A DNA stretch of 64,000 nucleotides from Myxococcales bacterium (GTDB lineage Bacteria; Myxococcota; Myxococcia; Myxococcales; JAJYLH01): NCBI GenBank assembly GCA_021787845.1, contig JAJYLH010000023.1, positions 1-64,000 on the forward strand, given 5' to 3'. Within the stretch, counting starts at the first letter, position 1. Every line of letters begins with the position of its first letter. This document shows, one piece after another, positions 49,015 through 57,347 of the stretch. The translations under genes and the position numbers were made by a program. Under the pieces are notes generated by a model. It made no database searches. It was not told the DNA's origin and was given only the letters and a program-made list of their open reading frames with translations.

Positions 49015-50222
49015 GCGTGCGAGTCCGGCACTACCGCAAGCGTGGGAAGGACGGCTGGGAAGTGGATATTCGCGTGCGCTACCCGAGCGGCGAGGAGTAT
49101 CGCGAGCGCGTGAAGGCCCCGGTCAGCGGCAAGGCTGCCGCTCTGCGCTGGGGCCAGGATCGCGAAGCGTTCCTCTTCACGTCCGGTAAGCCGCCCGAGA
49201 AGAGGCAGGTGCACGAGCGTGAGGTGCCGACGTTCCAGGCGTTCGCACCGCGCTACATCGACGAGTACGCGAGGGCGAACCGGCAGAAGCCCTCGACCAT
49301 CATCCAGAAGGAGCGGATGATCGCGTTCTACCTCATGCCCCGGTTCGGGAAGCTCCGCCTCGACGAGGTTTCCGACGCCGAGGTCTCCCGGCTCAAGGCG
49401 GACCTGTCCGACCTCAACGTGAAGACGGTCAACAACGTCCTCATCGTGATCCGGACGATGTTCAAGGCCGCCGTCGAGTGGGGCGTCATCGGGAAGTGGC
49501 CGGCGACGGTCAAGCTCCTCAAGGCACCGCGCATCGAGGAGCCGAAGTTCTACGAGCCGTACGAGTACGAGCGGCTCGTGGCGGCGGCCGAAGCGATCGA
49601 TCCGCGCATCCACCTGCTCGTGCTCCTCGGTGGCGATGCCGGACTGCGTCTCGGGGAAATCATCGCGCTCGAGCAGACGGACGTGGATCTTCGGCGCGGC
49701 CTGCTCACGGTTCGGCAGAGCGAGTGGGAAGGGTTCCTGACGGCGCCGAAGTCCGGCCGGTCACGGAAGGTCGTCCTGACCGAGCGCTTGAAGAAGGCTC
49801 TCGCCGCGAACCGGCACCTCCGGGGAGCGCGCGTCCTGTGGCGCGACGACGGCTTCCCGAAAGTGACGCAGGTGCTCATCGCGAAGTGGATGCGCCGAGC
49901 GCAGCGCCGGGCCGGGCTCAGGGAGACCGGTGCCGTCCACATCCTCCGGCACACGTTCTGCTCGCGGCTCGCGATGGCCGGGGCATCGACGAAGGCGATC
50001 CAGGAGCTGGCCGGTCACCAGGAGATCACGACGACCCAGCGCTACATGCACTTGTCGCCGTCGGCGAAGTCGGCGGCCATCGCCCTGCTCGACGCCGGCG
50101 CGGACCTGGCCGCGGTCGGTCCCGAGGACGAGAAGGCAGGACTCCGCTCGGCTGCTCAGCCGGCGGCCGGCGCCCAGAATCTTGGAGACATGCTGGAGAC
50201 GCCGGGAAGCAAAACCCCCTGA
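49011..50222 (+). CDS. int: Island integrase (tyrosine recombinase)
   Basis: The 403-residue integrase has an N-terminal arm-binding region (VRVRHYRKRGKDGWEVDIRV), a core-binding domain (about 75-170) and a full catalytic set: Arg in GDAGLRLGEII, Lys in APKSGRSRK, HILRHTF, LAGHQE and Tyr in TTQRYMHLS. It is intact and lies 24 bp from the tRNA-Pro 3' end, so it is the enzyme that inserted the island. It lacks the zinc ribbon found in the relic at 6809, so the two are from different lineages that use the same tRNA. Confidence 0.9.
   Translation: MSVRVRHYRKRGKDGWEVDIRVRYPSGEEYRERVKAPVSGKAAALRWGQDREAFLFTSGKPPEKRQVHEREVPTFQAFAPRYIDEYARANRQKPSTIIQKERMIAFYLMPRFGKLRLDEVSDAEVSRLKADLSDLNVKTVNNVLIVIRTMFKAAVEWGVIGKWPATVKLLKAPRIEEPKFYEPYEYERLVAAAEAIDPRIHLLVLLGGDAGLRLGEIIALEQTDVDLRRGLLTVRQSEWEGFLTAPKSGRSRKVVLTERLKKALAANRHLRGARVLWRDDGFPKVTQVLIAKWMRRAQRRAGLRETGAVHILRHTFCSRLAMAGASTKAIQELAGHQEITTTQRYMHLSPSAKSAAIALLDAGADLAAVGPEDEKAGLRSAAQPAAGAQNLGDMLETPGSKTP
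50183..50202 (+). repeat. Candidate integrase arm-type site, right copy
   Basis: Matches 8084-8103 at 19 of 20 positions. It overlaps the last codons of the integrase gene, 44 bp from the tRNA 3' end. Confidence 0.5.
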
Positions 50223-50241
50223 ACCCTTAGGATCCAGGGGG
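50215..50241 (+). terminator. Terminator of the island integrase
   Basis: CCCCCTG (50215-50221) and CAGGGGG (50235-50241) form a stem followed by TTTCG. It lies between the integrase stop and the tRNA-derived att core, as in the relic at the left end. Confidence 0.65.
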
Positions 50242-50246
50242 TTTCG

Positions 50247-50269
50247 TGGTCGGGGAGACAGGATTTGAA
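50247..50269. repeat. Right attachment site (attR) within tRNA-Pro
   Basis: These 23 bases are identical to 7927-7949 and form the 3' end of the intact tRNA-Pro gene. Confidence 0.85.
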
Positions 50270-50323
50270 CCTGCGACCCCTTGGTCCCGAACCAAGTGCT
50301 CTACCAGGCTGAGCCACTCCCCG
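50247..50323 (-). tRNA. tRNA-Pro (anticodon CGG)
   Basis: The 77-nt gene folds as a standard cloverleaf: acceptor CGGGGAG/CTCCCCG, anticodon stem around loop TTCGGGA (anticodon CGG, reading CCG), a TTCAAAT T-loop and an encoded CCA end. It is complete despite integration because the island carries a replacement 3' end. Confidence 0.95.
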
Positions 50324-50564
50324 AGAAGTTCGTCGGGACAGCGCCTTCGCCACATCAGCGAACGCGCTGTTTGTCGCTGCCGACCGCGCGGCGACAGGAA
50401 GCGACCTTCTAGTCGGTCGAGAGCGGCGCGTCAATCGAAAAGCGCTCTCCCGTCGCGCCCGCCCGGCGCGGCAACCTCGACCCCTTGCCCGGCATCCAAG
50501 CCGTCGCTAACGCGTCTCACGCGGGCGATCGCCCGGTCGCCGGGAGAGGAGCGGGGAAAAAACG

Positions 50565-51458
50565 GTGGCGTCTCGAGCACCCAGCCCTGTCGCGCTCGCC
50601 GCGATTCCGGCGCGGCTCTCCGACTTCGTCCAGCTCGGCAAGCCGCGGCTGAGCGCGCTGGTCCTCGTCACCGCGGCCGGCGGGATGTGGCTCGCCCCCG
50701 GCCACCTGGCCCCGGTGAAGGCGGCCATCGCCCTGGCGATGACGACGCTGGCGGTCGCGGCGGCGAACGCCCTCAACGCCTACCTGGAGCGCGACACCGA
50801 CGCCCTGATGCACCGGACGCGCACGCGGCCTTTGCCAGCGGGGCGCCTCGAGCCCCGCGCCGCCCTGGTCTTCGGGGTCACCCTCGCCGCCGCGAGCGTC
50901 GCGAGCCTCGTCTTTTCGGTGAACCCGCTCTGCGGCGCGCTCGCCGCCGTGGCCATCGTCTCCTACGTCGCGGTCTACACGCCGATGAAATACCAGAGCC
51001 CCCACGCGGTAATCGTCGGGGCGCTGCCGGGGGCGATACCGCCGCTACTCGGCTGGACCGCTGTCACCGGGCGCATCGGCCCGGGCGGTCTCGCGCTGGC
51101 GGCGATTCTCTTCGTCTGGCAACTCCCGCACTTTCTCGCCATCGCGCTGTACCTGAAGGACGACTACGCCCGGGCCGGCATCCGGGTGCTTCCGCTGACC
51201 CACGGTGACCGGGCGACGCGCGCCTGCATCGCCCTCTACTCGCTCCTGCTCGTGCCGGTGACGCTCGCCCTGCCCCGGCTGCACGTGGCGGGACCGAAGT
51301 ACTTCTTCGCCGCCGCGGTGCTCGGCGCGGGCTTTCTCGGCTGGTCGGCGACGGGGCTCCAGGCCGGCGCCGGCAAACGCTGGGCGAGAGGGTTGATGCT
51401 CGCCTCGGTGGCCTACCTGACCCTGCTCTTCGCCGCGCTGGCGCTCGACGTGGCGTAA
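50565..51458 (+). CDS. ctaB: Protoheme IX farnesyltransferase (heme O synthase)
   Basis: The 297-residue UbiA-family enzyme has about nine membrane helices and the CtaB/CyoE signature NAYLERDTDALMHRTRTRPLPAG (about 67-89), whose Asp residues bind Mg-diphosphate. It attaches a farnesyl group to heme b to make heme O, needed for heme-copper oxidases. The start is the GTG at 50565. The next gene is Sco1, then DUF420 and a subunit III-like gene: an oxidase assembly operon. The 240 bp upstream to the tRNA probably carries its promoter. Confidence 0.9.
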   Translation: MASRAPSPVALAAIPARLSDFVQLGKPRLSALVLVTAAGGMWLAPGHLAPVKAAIALAMTTLAVAAANALNAYLERDTDALMHRTRTRPLPAGRLEPRAALVFGVTLAAASVASLVFSVNPLCGALAAVAIVSYVAVYTPMKYQSPHAVIVGALPGAIPPLLGWTAVTGRIGPGGLALAAILFVWQLPHFLAIALYLKDDYARAGIRVLPLTHGDRATRACIALYSLLLVPVTLALPRLHVAGPKYFFAAAVLGAGFLGWSATGLQAGAGKRWARGLMLASVAYLTLLFAALALDVA

Positions 51459-51471
51459 GGAGACGGACCGA

Positions 51472-52125
51472 ATGTCCGACGCGACACGCACTCGGAAGGG
51501 CTCGCTCCTCCGACGGACCGCGACTCACCCCCTCCCGTGGGCGATCGTCCTCGGCGCGGCGCTCCTCTTGGGGCTCCCCGCCCTCCACCGCGCCCTCGCT
51601 CGACCCCCGCTACCGGTCCTGGGCAGCGTGCCTTCGTTCTCGCTCGTCGATCAGGACGGCAAGCCTTTCGGGAAGGCGCAGATGAAGGGCCATCCGACGG
51701 TGGTCGACTTTTTCTTCACCTCCTGCCGCTCGCTCTGCCCGCTGCTCTCGGCGAAGATGGAAAGACTCCAGCAGCGCTTTCGTGGGACAGACGTGAGGCT
51801 GCTCTCGATCTCGGTCGACCCGAGGAACGACACGCCAGCGGTGCTCCTCGGCTACGGCGCTCGATACCACCGGGACCCCTCCCGCTGGACGATGATCACC
51901 GGCGACCCGGGCGCGGTCGAACGCACGGTGGTCGCCGGCTTCAAGATCGAGCTGGAGCGGGCGGGAAAGAACGCGGCCGTCCCGGCGGACACCGTCATCC
52001 ACGGCGGGAACCTGGTGCTGGTCGACGGCGCGGGGCGCATTCGCGGCTACTACCAGGCGGGCCAGGACGACCTCGCGCGCCTCGTCCAGGACGCCCGGCG
52101 GCTCGCGGCAGGAGGCGACGCGTGA
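51472..52125 (+). CDS. SCO1/SenC copper chaperone
   Basis: The 217-residue protein has an N-terminal membrane anchor (LPWAIVLGAALLLGLPAL) and a thioredoxin-like domain with the copper site: CRSLC (about 81-85) and the His in DTVIHGGN (about 171). It delivers copper to the CuA or CuB site of cytochrome oxidase outside the cytoplasmic membrane. It starts 13 bp after ctaB and overlaps the next gene's GTG start, confirming an operon. Confidence 0.9.
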   Translation: MSDATRTRKGSLLRRTATHPLPWAIVLGAALLLGLPALHRALARPPLPVLGSVPSFSLVDQDGKPFGKAQMKGHPTVVDFFFTSCRSLCPLLSAKMERLQQRFRGTDVRLLSISVDPRNDTPAVLLGYGARYHRDPSRWTMITGDPGAVERTVVAGFKIELERAGKNAAVPADTVIHGGNLVLVDGAGRIRGYYQAGQDDLARLVQDARRLAAGGDA

Positions 52126-52580
52126 CCGGGAGCAGCCTCGCGGCGGTCAACGCCACCTTGAACGGAGTCAGCTTCTTTCTGCTCCTCGGCGGCTACCTTG
52201 CGGTGCGCGCGCGCCGGCCAGAGCTCCACCGCAAGCTGATGGTCGCCGCGTTCGTCGCGGCGGCGCTGTTCTTCCTGACCTACGCGGTGCGCTGGCTCGT
52301 CACGGGCACCGTCTACTTCCCCGGGCACGGCTGGCTCAAGGCGGTGTACCTGACCATTCTCTTCACCCACATGCCGCTCGCGATCCTGGTGGTGCCGCTC
52401 GCCCTCCGCGCGCTCTACCTCGCGCTGAAGGGTCGTTTCGCGGCGCACCGGCGAGTGACGCGCTGGCTCTACCCCCTCTGGACCTACGTCTCGGTCACCG
52501 GCGTCATCGTCTACCTGATGCTCTATCACCTGCCGGGGACCAGCGGCCCTCTCGTCCACCTCGCGAGCCGGGGCCTCTAG
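52122..52580 (+). CDS. DUF420 membrane protein (CtaM-like)
   Basis: The 152-residue protein has four membrane helices (VSFFLLLGGYLAVRA, LMVAAFVAAALFFLTYAV, LTILFTHMPLAILVVPLALRALYL, WLYPLWTYVSVTGVIVYLMLYH) with conserved His in HRKLM and FTHM. DUF420 proteins assist assembly of heme-copper oxidases. The GTG start overlaps the Sco1 stop. Its place between Sco1 and subunit III supports that role. Confidence 0.85.
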   Translation: MTGSSLAAVNATLNGVSFFLLLGGYLAVRARRPELHRKLMVAAFVAAALFFLTYAVRWLVTGTVYFPGHGWLKAVYLTILFTHMPLAILVVPLALRALYLALKGRFAAHRRVTRWLYPLWTYVSVTGVIVYLMLYHLPGTSGPLVHLASRGL

Positions 52581-52586
52581 CCGCGC

Positions 52587-53189
52587 TTGGCCGACGTCAT
52601 TCCGATCCATCGAGGCGCGAGAGCGGCGCAGCTTGCCTCGTCGGGGATGAGGCTCTTCCTCCTCTCCTGGGCCGGCACGTTCGTCACGCTCTTCGTCGCG
52701 TTCTTCTGGATTCGGGCGCGGCTCCCGCCGAGCACCTCGGCCGCGCTGCCGAAGTTCCCGTTGACGCTGCCGCTCATCGACACCGGCGTCGCCCTCCTGG
52801 GAAGCCTCGCCGGCCATCTCACCCTCCGCGATCTGCGCCGGGGGAATCGGCGGGCGGCCGGGGTTTTCCTCCTGGCGACGCTGCTTTCGGGCGGCCTCTT
52901 TCTTTCGCTTCAGCTCCTCTACTGGGCTCACGCCTGGCGGCAGGGCTTTCGGATCCTGGGGCCGGGTCGTGCCGACACCGCCGCCTTCGCGGGCTGCTTC
53001 TACGCGCTGACCGGCTTCCACGCCCTCCACGTCGTGGCCGCTCTCGTCGTGCTGGGCTGGATGGCCCCCGGAGTGCTGAGGGGCCGCTACTCGGCAAGCC
53101 GGCAGCATCCGGTGCGCCTGGCGATGGGGTTCTGGCACTTCGTCACCGGCGTCTGGCTCGCGGTGCTCCTGGCCCTGGTCGTCGCGTGA
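52587..53189 (+). CDS. Cytochrome c oxidase subunit III-like protein
   Basis: The 200-residue protein has five hydrophobic helices and conserved features of heme-copper oxidase subunit III (ALTGFHALHVVAALVVLGW and FWHFVTGVWLAVLLALV). The TTG at 52587 follows DUF420 by 6 bp. It would stabilise the oxidase and its proton path. Genes for subunits I and II are not in the window. It could also be a stand-alone assembly protein of the same fold. Confidence 0.8.
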   Translation: MADVIPIHRGARAAQLASSGMRLFLLSWAGTFVTLFVAFFWIRARLPPSTSAALPKFPLTLPLIDTGVALLGSLAGHLTLRDLRRGNRRAAGVFLLATLLSGGLFLSLQLLYWAHAWRQGFRILGPGRADTAAFAGCFYALTGFHALHVVAALVVLGWMAPGVLRGRYSASRQHPVRLAMGFWHFVTGVWLAVLLALVVA

Positions 53190-53449
53190 CCCAAGCGGCC
53201 GGCCCCGGACCGGACGCGACAGCCGCCACCTGGCTGGAGGGCACCGAGAGAATCGATCTCCGCAATTCTTGCGCCGCGAGAAGCCCGGCGCGCGCGGGTT
53301 TTGCGCCATAGCGCAATCTTTTCGCGGCATCGGGAAGCCTCTGTCCCCCGGGAACCCCTGGCGCGCAAACAATGCGCCGGCCGGGCACCGGAGAGGGAGA
53401 AGCGGCCTGTCCGCCGGGCGAAGGTCGTGCTACACGAATCCCGAACGTC
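53190..53449. other. Intergenic region
   Basis: About 260 bases with a small stem TTGCGC-CATA-GCGCAA near 53305. No gene recognised; it probably carries the promoter of the gene at 53450. Confidence 0.4.
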
Positions 53450-55450
53450 ATGCCGCCCCTCGATTCGCAACCGGCATCCGCGGCAGCCGACGGACGCCTT
53501 TCCGATCTGTTCGCTCGCGTCGAGCTGCGGCTCGGCGCGCTCGAGCGGGTGCAGGTGCTCGCGCTGCACCGGCTCGCAAGCGAGCTCGAGCACCCGGTGA
53601 CGCTGTCGGACCTGTGGCAGGCCGACTTCGGAGAGCTGGTGGCGGCCCCGGGGTTCGGCCCGGTCACCCTCGACGCGATCGAATCGTTGCGCGCCCGGAC
53701 GCGCGTCGATCTGAAGGGGGTAGGAGCCCTCCTGGAGCCTGCCGCGGCGCATGAGGCGGACGCGCTCGCCGGCGAGCCGCGGCTCGGGCTCGGGCGCTCG
53801 GTTCTCCCGCTCGGGAAGCTCCCGGACGAGGCGGCGCTCGTCTTCACGGGCGAGTTGAAAGGCGCCCCGGACCAGGTCGGCCGGTATCTCTTGGGGGAGC
53901 TCGACCGCTGTCTGGTCCACGCGCGTCCGGTCGAGGTCACCGTCTTCCGGCACCGCTTGAGCTTGGGGGAAGCGCTGGAGACCTACCGGGAGCTGGGCGC
54001 CCAGATCGGCCTCGCGCACGAGCGAGCGCGGCAGCTCGAGGCGGAGTGCGTCGAGAAGCTCAAGCACGCGCTGCCGCTCGCGCCCGCCGCGGTGGCCGGC
54101 TACCTCCAGCGTTGCCCGGCGGAAACGCTCCTGGCCTCCTGCGCCGAGATGCGGGAGCGTTTCACCACCGAGCGGGGCGCGCTCAAGTTCCTGGAGGTCG
54201 TCGCCGGGCTTCGCCCGGGTACGCTGGTGCACGAGCACGACGGCGCGCTCTTGCACGGCCGGGACGCCTTCGACGAGTACTTCGCGCTCACCCCGGGACC
54301 GGTGCGGCTCGCCGAGGTGCTCCCCTATTTCGCGCGCCGGTGGGCGATGGACGCCGCCACCGCCCGCCGCCGGGTGGACGCCTTTGTCCGGGCCGGCGTC
54401 GTCGCGCTCCGGGGCGACGAGATGTTCCCGCGCGCCCTGAGCTCTCGCGCCGCCATCGCCCATGTCCTCGCCCGCGAAGAGCACCGCGGGGGCCGGCCGA
54501 TGACTGACATCCTCAAGATTGTTCAAAAGGAGGGGCTGACCGCGCAGCCGCTCCCGAGGAGGCAGGACCGCTCCCGCAACCCTTGGATCTACCGGGTCGG
54601 ACCGGGGCGCTACGCGCATCGGCGGTTCATCTTGGAGGGCGAGCAGCACCGGGAGCGGGTGCTGCAGAAGCTCGCCGAGGCATTGGAAGCGCACGGCGGC
54701 GAGGCGAACCTGGTGGAGCTCAAGCCGGTGATCGACCCGGACCATCGCCTGTCGTACGCGCTGGTGCGGCACCTGGCCCGGACCTTTGGCCGGGAGCACG
54801 GAATCCACTTCGTCGGCGTCAGCTCCATCGACACCGTGTCGCTCACCCCCGGCCACGGGCGGCGGTCGCTGCGCGAGGTGCTGGCGAGCGCGTTGGAGGA
54901 GGCGGAAGGGCCGCTGCCCTTCGAGACCCTTCAAGCCAGGCTCGGCGGCCGCTCGCGGCAGCACACCTACGAGCTATTGCGGGAGCTGAGGCAGGAGGGC
55001 CGGGTCCTCAGGGTCGGGCGGCACCAGTACTGGAGCGCGCGGCGGATGGTGCGGCCGGCGGAGGTGGAGGCGCTGCGGGAGCTGGTCGAAGAGGAGCGCG
55101 CGGCGGACCCGCGGCCGATGACGCTCCATTGGCTCGCGGCGCAGGCGCGGCGGCGGCTCGGGCCGAGGTGGACCGAACCGGTGACGCGGGCGGCGGCGTC
55201 CATCGCGGGGCGCGAGGCGGGCTGGCGGCTGCACGGGAGCCTCCTGGGGGGGCCGCAGGCGCCCGACGCGAGCCTCCCGGCGATTCTCCACCGCCACCAG
55301 GCGGGCGACGATTCGGCCGAGGCGCAAGCACAGCTCCTCGAAGCGCTGGTCCGGGCGACGCCGCGCGAAATCCGGATCGCGATCCGCGGCCGAAAGCGCG
55401 GCGCCGGCCGCCAGCAGCACGCCCAGGCGTCGCCGTCGACCGCGCTCTAG
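53450..55450 (+). CDS. Large protein with sigma region 4-like and tandem winged-helix domains
   Basis: The ATG at 53450 gives about 666 residues. The N-terminus (TLSDLWQADFGELVAAPGFGPVTLDAIESL) resembles the helix-hairpin-helix of RNA polymerase alpha C-terminal domains. Residues about 170-200 (ETYRELGAQIGLAHERARQLE) resemble sigma region 4. At least two HARE-HTH-like winged helices follow (LREVLASALEEAEGPLPFETLQARLGG). It has no catalytic motif I can see. A regulator or nucleoid-type DNA-binding protein is likely. It lies outside the island and is transcribed alone. Confidence 0.55.
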   Translation: MPPLDSQPASAAADGRLSDLFARVELRLGALERVQVLALHRLASELEHPVTLSDLWQADFGELVAAPGFGPVTLDAIESLRARTRVDLKGVGALLEPAAAHEADALAGEPRLGLGRSVLPLGKLPDEAALVFTGELKGAPDQVGRYLLGELDRCLVHARPVEVTVFRHRLSLGEALETYRELGAQIGLAHERARQLEAECVEKLKHALPLAPAAVAGYLQRCPAETLLASCAEMRERFTTERGALKFLEVVAGLRPGTLVHEHDGALLHGRDAFDEYFALTPGPVRLAEVLPYFARRWAMDAATARRRVDAFVRAGVVALRGDEMFPRALSSRAAIAHVLAREEHRGGRPMTDILKIVQKEGLTAQPLPRRQDRSRNPWIYRVGPGRYAHRRFILEGEQHRERVLQKLAEALEAHGGEANLVELKPVIDPDHRLSYALVRHLARTFGREHGIHFVGVSSIDTVSLTPGHGRRSLREVLASALEEAEGPLPFETLQARLGGRSRQHTYELLRELRQEGRVLRVGRHQYWSARRMVRPAEVEALRELVEEERAADPRPMTLHWLAAQARRRLGPRWTEPVTRAAASIAGREAGWRLHGSLLGGPQAPDASLPAILHRHQAGDDSAEAQAQLLEALVRATPREIRIAIRGRKRGAGRQQHAQASPSTAL

Positions 55451-55618
55451 AAGCGTTCCCGTCGAGCGCGCTGGCGCGGGCCTTCGGCGGCCGACCTCAG
55501 AGCGGGAGAGGTCGGTCGAGCGCGAGCGACCGTGCGCGCCGACGCGCCGACGCCTGGCTTGCCGAAGGACCGACTTCGCGCGAGAGTAGCGGAAACCTCT
55601 CTGGCCGAGGAGCCGCAA

Positions 55619-56776
55619 ATGCCCGCGCACAACCCGTTCACGCCGGAGCACGACCTGTTTCGCCAGTCGGTCCGTTCGTTCGTGGAGAGGGAGCTGGCGC
55701 CCCACGCGCAGGAGTGGGACGAGGCCGGCCTCTTCCCCCGCGAGGTGTTCAAGAAGCTCGGCGACATGGGCTTCTTCGGAATGCGCCATCCGGTCGACGC
55801 GGGTGGCCAGGGCTTGGACTACTGGTACGTCGTCGCCTTCGCGGAGGAGATCGTCCGCTCGCGCAACGCCGGCCTCAACATGGCGATGCTGGTCCAGTGC
55901 GAGATGGCGACGCCGGTGATCAGCGAAATCGGTACCGCCGAGCAGAAGCAGGAGTTCGTCGCGCCCGCGCTCGCCGGCGACAAGATCGCCGCCCTCGGCA
56001 TCAGCGAGCCCGACGCCGGCAGCGACGTGGCGAACTTGAGGACCACCGCCAAGAAGGACGGCGGCGACTACGTGATCAACGGTTCGAAGATGTGGATCAC
56101 GAACGGCACCCGCGCCGACTTCATCACCCTCGCCGCGCGCACCGGCGGGCCGGGTTTCGAAGGCATCTCGCTCTTCACCTTCCCCACCGACACCAAAGGG
56201 TTCTCGGTCTCGAAGAAGCTGCACAAGGTGGGGAACCTGTCGAGCGACACCGCTCTCCTCTATTTCGAGGATTGTCGGATACCGGCCCGGTACCTGCTCG
56301 GCGAGGAGGACCAGGGTTTTTATTACATCATGATGAATTTCCAGGGCGAGCGGCTGGTGGCGGCGGTGAGCGCGGTGGCGGGGGCGGAGCAGATGGTGCG
56401 GGACGCCATCGCCTACGGGAACGAGCGGCAGGCGTTCGGGCGGCCGCTGGTGAAGTTCCAGGTGTGGCGGCACAAGTTCGTCGAGCACCTGACGGCGATC
56501 GAAGCGGCGAAACGGCTGGCGTACCGGGCGGTGGAGCTGTTCGACGACCCGGAGACGCGGCCCGGCGCGGTGAAGGAAATCAGCATGTCGAAGCTCTTCG
56601 CCGGCGACCTGGTGCAAAAGGTGGCCTACGACTGCATGCAGTTCCACGGGGGGATGGGATACGTGACGGAGACCGACATCGCCCGCGCCTGGCGGGACTC
56701 GCGGCTCGTGACCATCGGCGGCGGCACGAGCGAGGTGATGAAGGAGATCCTGACGAAGCTGGTTCCGGGGCTGTGA
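55619..56776 (+). CDS. Acyl-CoA dehydrogenase
   Basis: The 385-residue flavoprotein shows all family blocks: N-terminal helices (FTPEHDLFRQSVRSFVERELAPH), the substrate signature LGISEPDAGSDVANLRT, WITNG, and the C-terminal MQFHGGMGYVTETDIARAWRD with IGGGTSEVMKEIL. It oxidises an acyl-CoA, passing electrons to ETF; the chain length or branch is unknown. The ATG at 55619 has an upstream CGAGGAG. The gene stands alone between the HTH protein and a small lipoprotein. Confidence 0.9.
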   Translation: MPAHNPFTPEHDLFRQSVRSFVERELAPHAQEWDEAGLFPREVFKKLGDMGFFGMRHPVDAGGQGLDYWYVVAFAEEIVRSRNAGLNMAMLVQCEMATPVISEIGTAEQKQEFVAPALAGDKIAALGISEPDAGSDVANLRTTAKKDGGDYVINGSKMWITNGTRADFITLAARTGGPGFEGISLFTFPTDTKGFSVSKKLHKVGNLSSDTALLYFEDCRIPARYLLGEEDQGFYYIMMNFQGERLVAAVSAVAGAEQMVRDAIAYGNERQAFGRPLVKFQVWRHKFVEHLTAIEAAKRLAYRAVELFDDPETRPGAVKEISMSKLFAGDLVQKVAYDCMQFHGGMGYVTETDIARAWRDSRLVTIGGGTSEVMKEILTKLVPGL

Positions 56777-56791
56777 GGCGGGGAGGCTCGA

Positions 56792-57034
56792 ATGCGCATC
56801 CTCCTCGAGCTGTTGGCGGCAGCGGTGCTGCTCGGCGGATGTGGTAAAGCAGGGCTTGGCGAGAGCTGCACCCAGCCCGGACACACGGACGAATGCCAGT
56901 CGAGCCTCGTCTGCGCCACCGAGCCGGCCGGTCCGGTCGTCTGCCTGAAGCTCTGCACCGACCAATCGCAGTGCGCCACCAACGAGAACTGCAACGGCAC
57001 GCCGACGACGCTGAAGGCGTGCGAGCCCAAGTAG
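56792..57034 (+). CDS. Small Cys-rich lipoprotein
   Basis: The 80-residue protein has a lipoprotein signal (LLELLAAAVLLGGCGK) and about eight further Cys in a compact domain (SCTQPGHTDECQSSLVCATEP...CLKLCTDQSQCATNENCNG), typical of disulfide-rich myxobacterial lipoproteins. Function unknown. It follows the acyl-CoA dehydrogenase by 15 bp but is probably unrelated to it. Confidence 0.65.
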   Translation: MRILLELLAAAVLLGGCGKAGLGESCTQPGHTDECQSSLVCATEPAGPVVCLKLCTDQSQCATNENCNGTPTTLKACEPK

Positions 57035-57347
57035 CGTTGGGGGCGCAGCCTCGGGCCCGTGGCTGGAAGGCAACGACCCGTTGGAGTCGTGCTGCCCTGG
57101 ACCGCTCACCCTGAGCTACGGAGCCGCGAGATCTTCCTGGTGCCCGCAGCTTCTCGACCCCGGGCGCCAACTCGTGGGATGGGAGGAGCAAGAGCGAAAC
57201 CCATCATCGCGCGCTCGCCGATGGGCTGCGCTCCGCTTCACCCATCCTACGGTTTGGGTTGGGGTGTCGCCCGCGCGACGCGTAGTCGAAGGTCGAGCGG
57301 CACCGGGGATTCTGGCTTCGTCTCCTTCGATGCGCTTCCGGCTGGCG
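57035..57347. other. Intergenic region between convergent genes
   Basis: About 310 bases between the end of the lipoprotein and the end of the DUF3108 gene. No gene, repeat or clear terminator recognised. Confidence 0.4.

Larger units (their letters stand above)
7927..50269. mobile_element. 42.3-kb genomic island integrated at tRNA-Pro(CGG)
   Basis: The island is bounded by a perfect 23-bp direct repeat (7927-7949 and 50247-50269). The right copy is the 3' end of an intact tRNA-Pro gene, which is the classical tyrosine-integrase attachment arrangement. An intact integrase (49011-50222) and an excisionase (48769-49014) lie next to the tRNA. Cargo is defence-type genes on the left and a replication/transfer-like backbone on the right. 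Several inserts have lower GC and different codon use (the 11.3-14.3 kb ubiquitin-like operon and the 25.4-26.8 kb restriction pair), so the island was assembled from several sources. Confidence 0.85.

Noticed and set aside
50246-51208. A protein starting MVGETGFEPATPW at the tRNA-Pro
   Set aside because: This string is the well-known spurious translation of antisense tRNA sequence.
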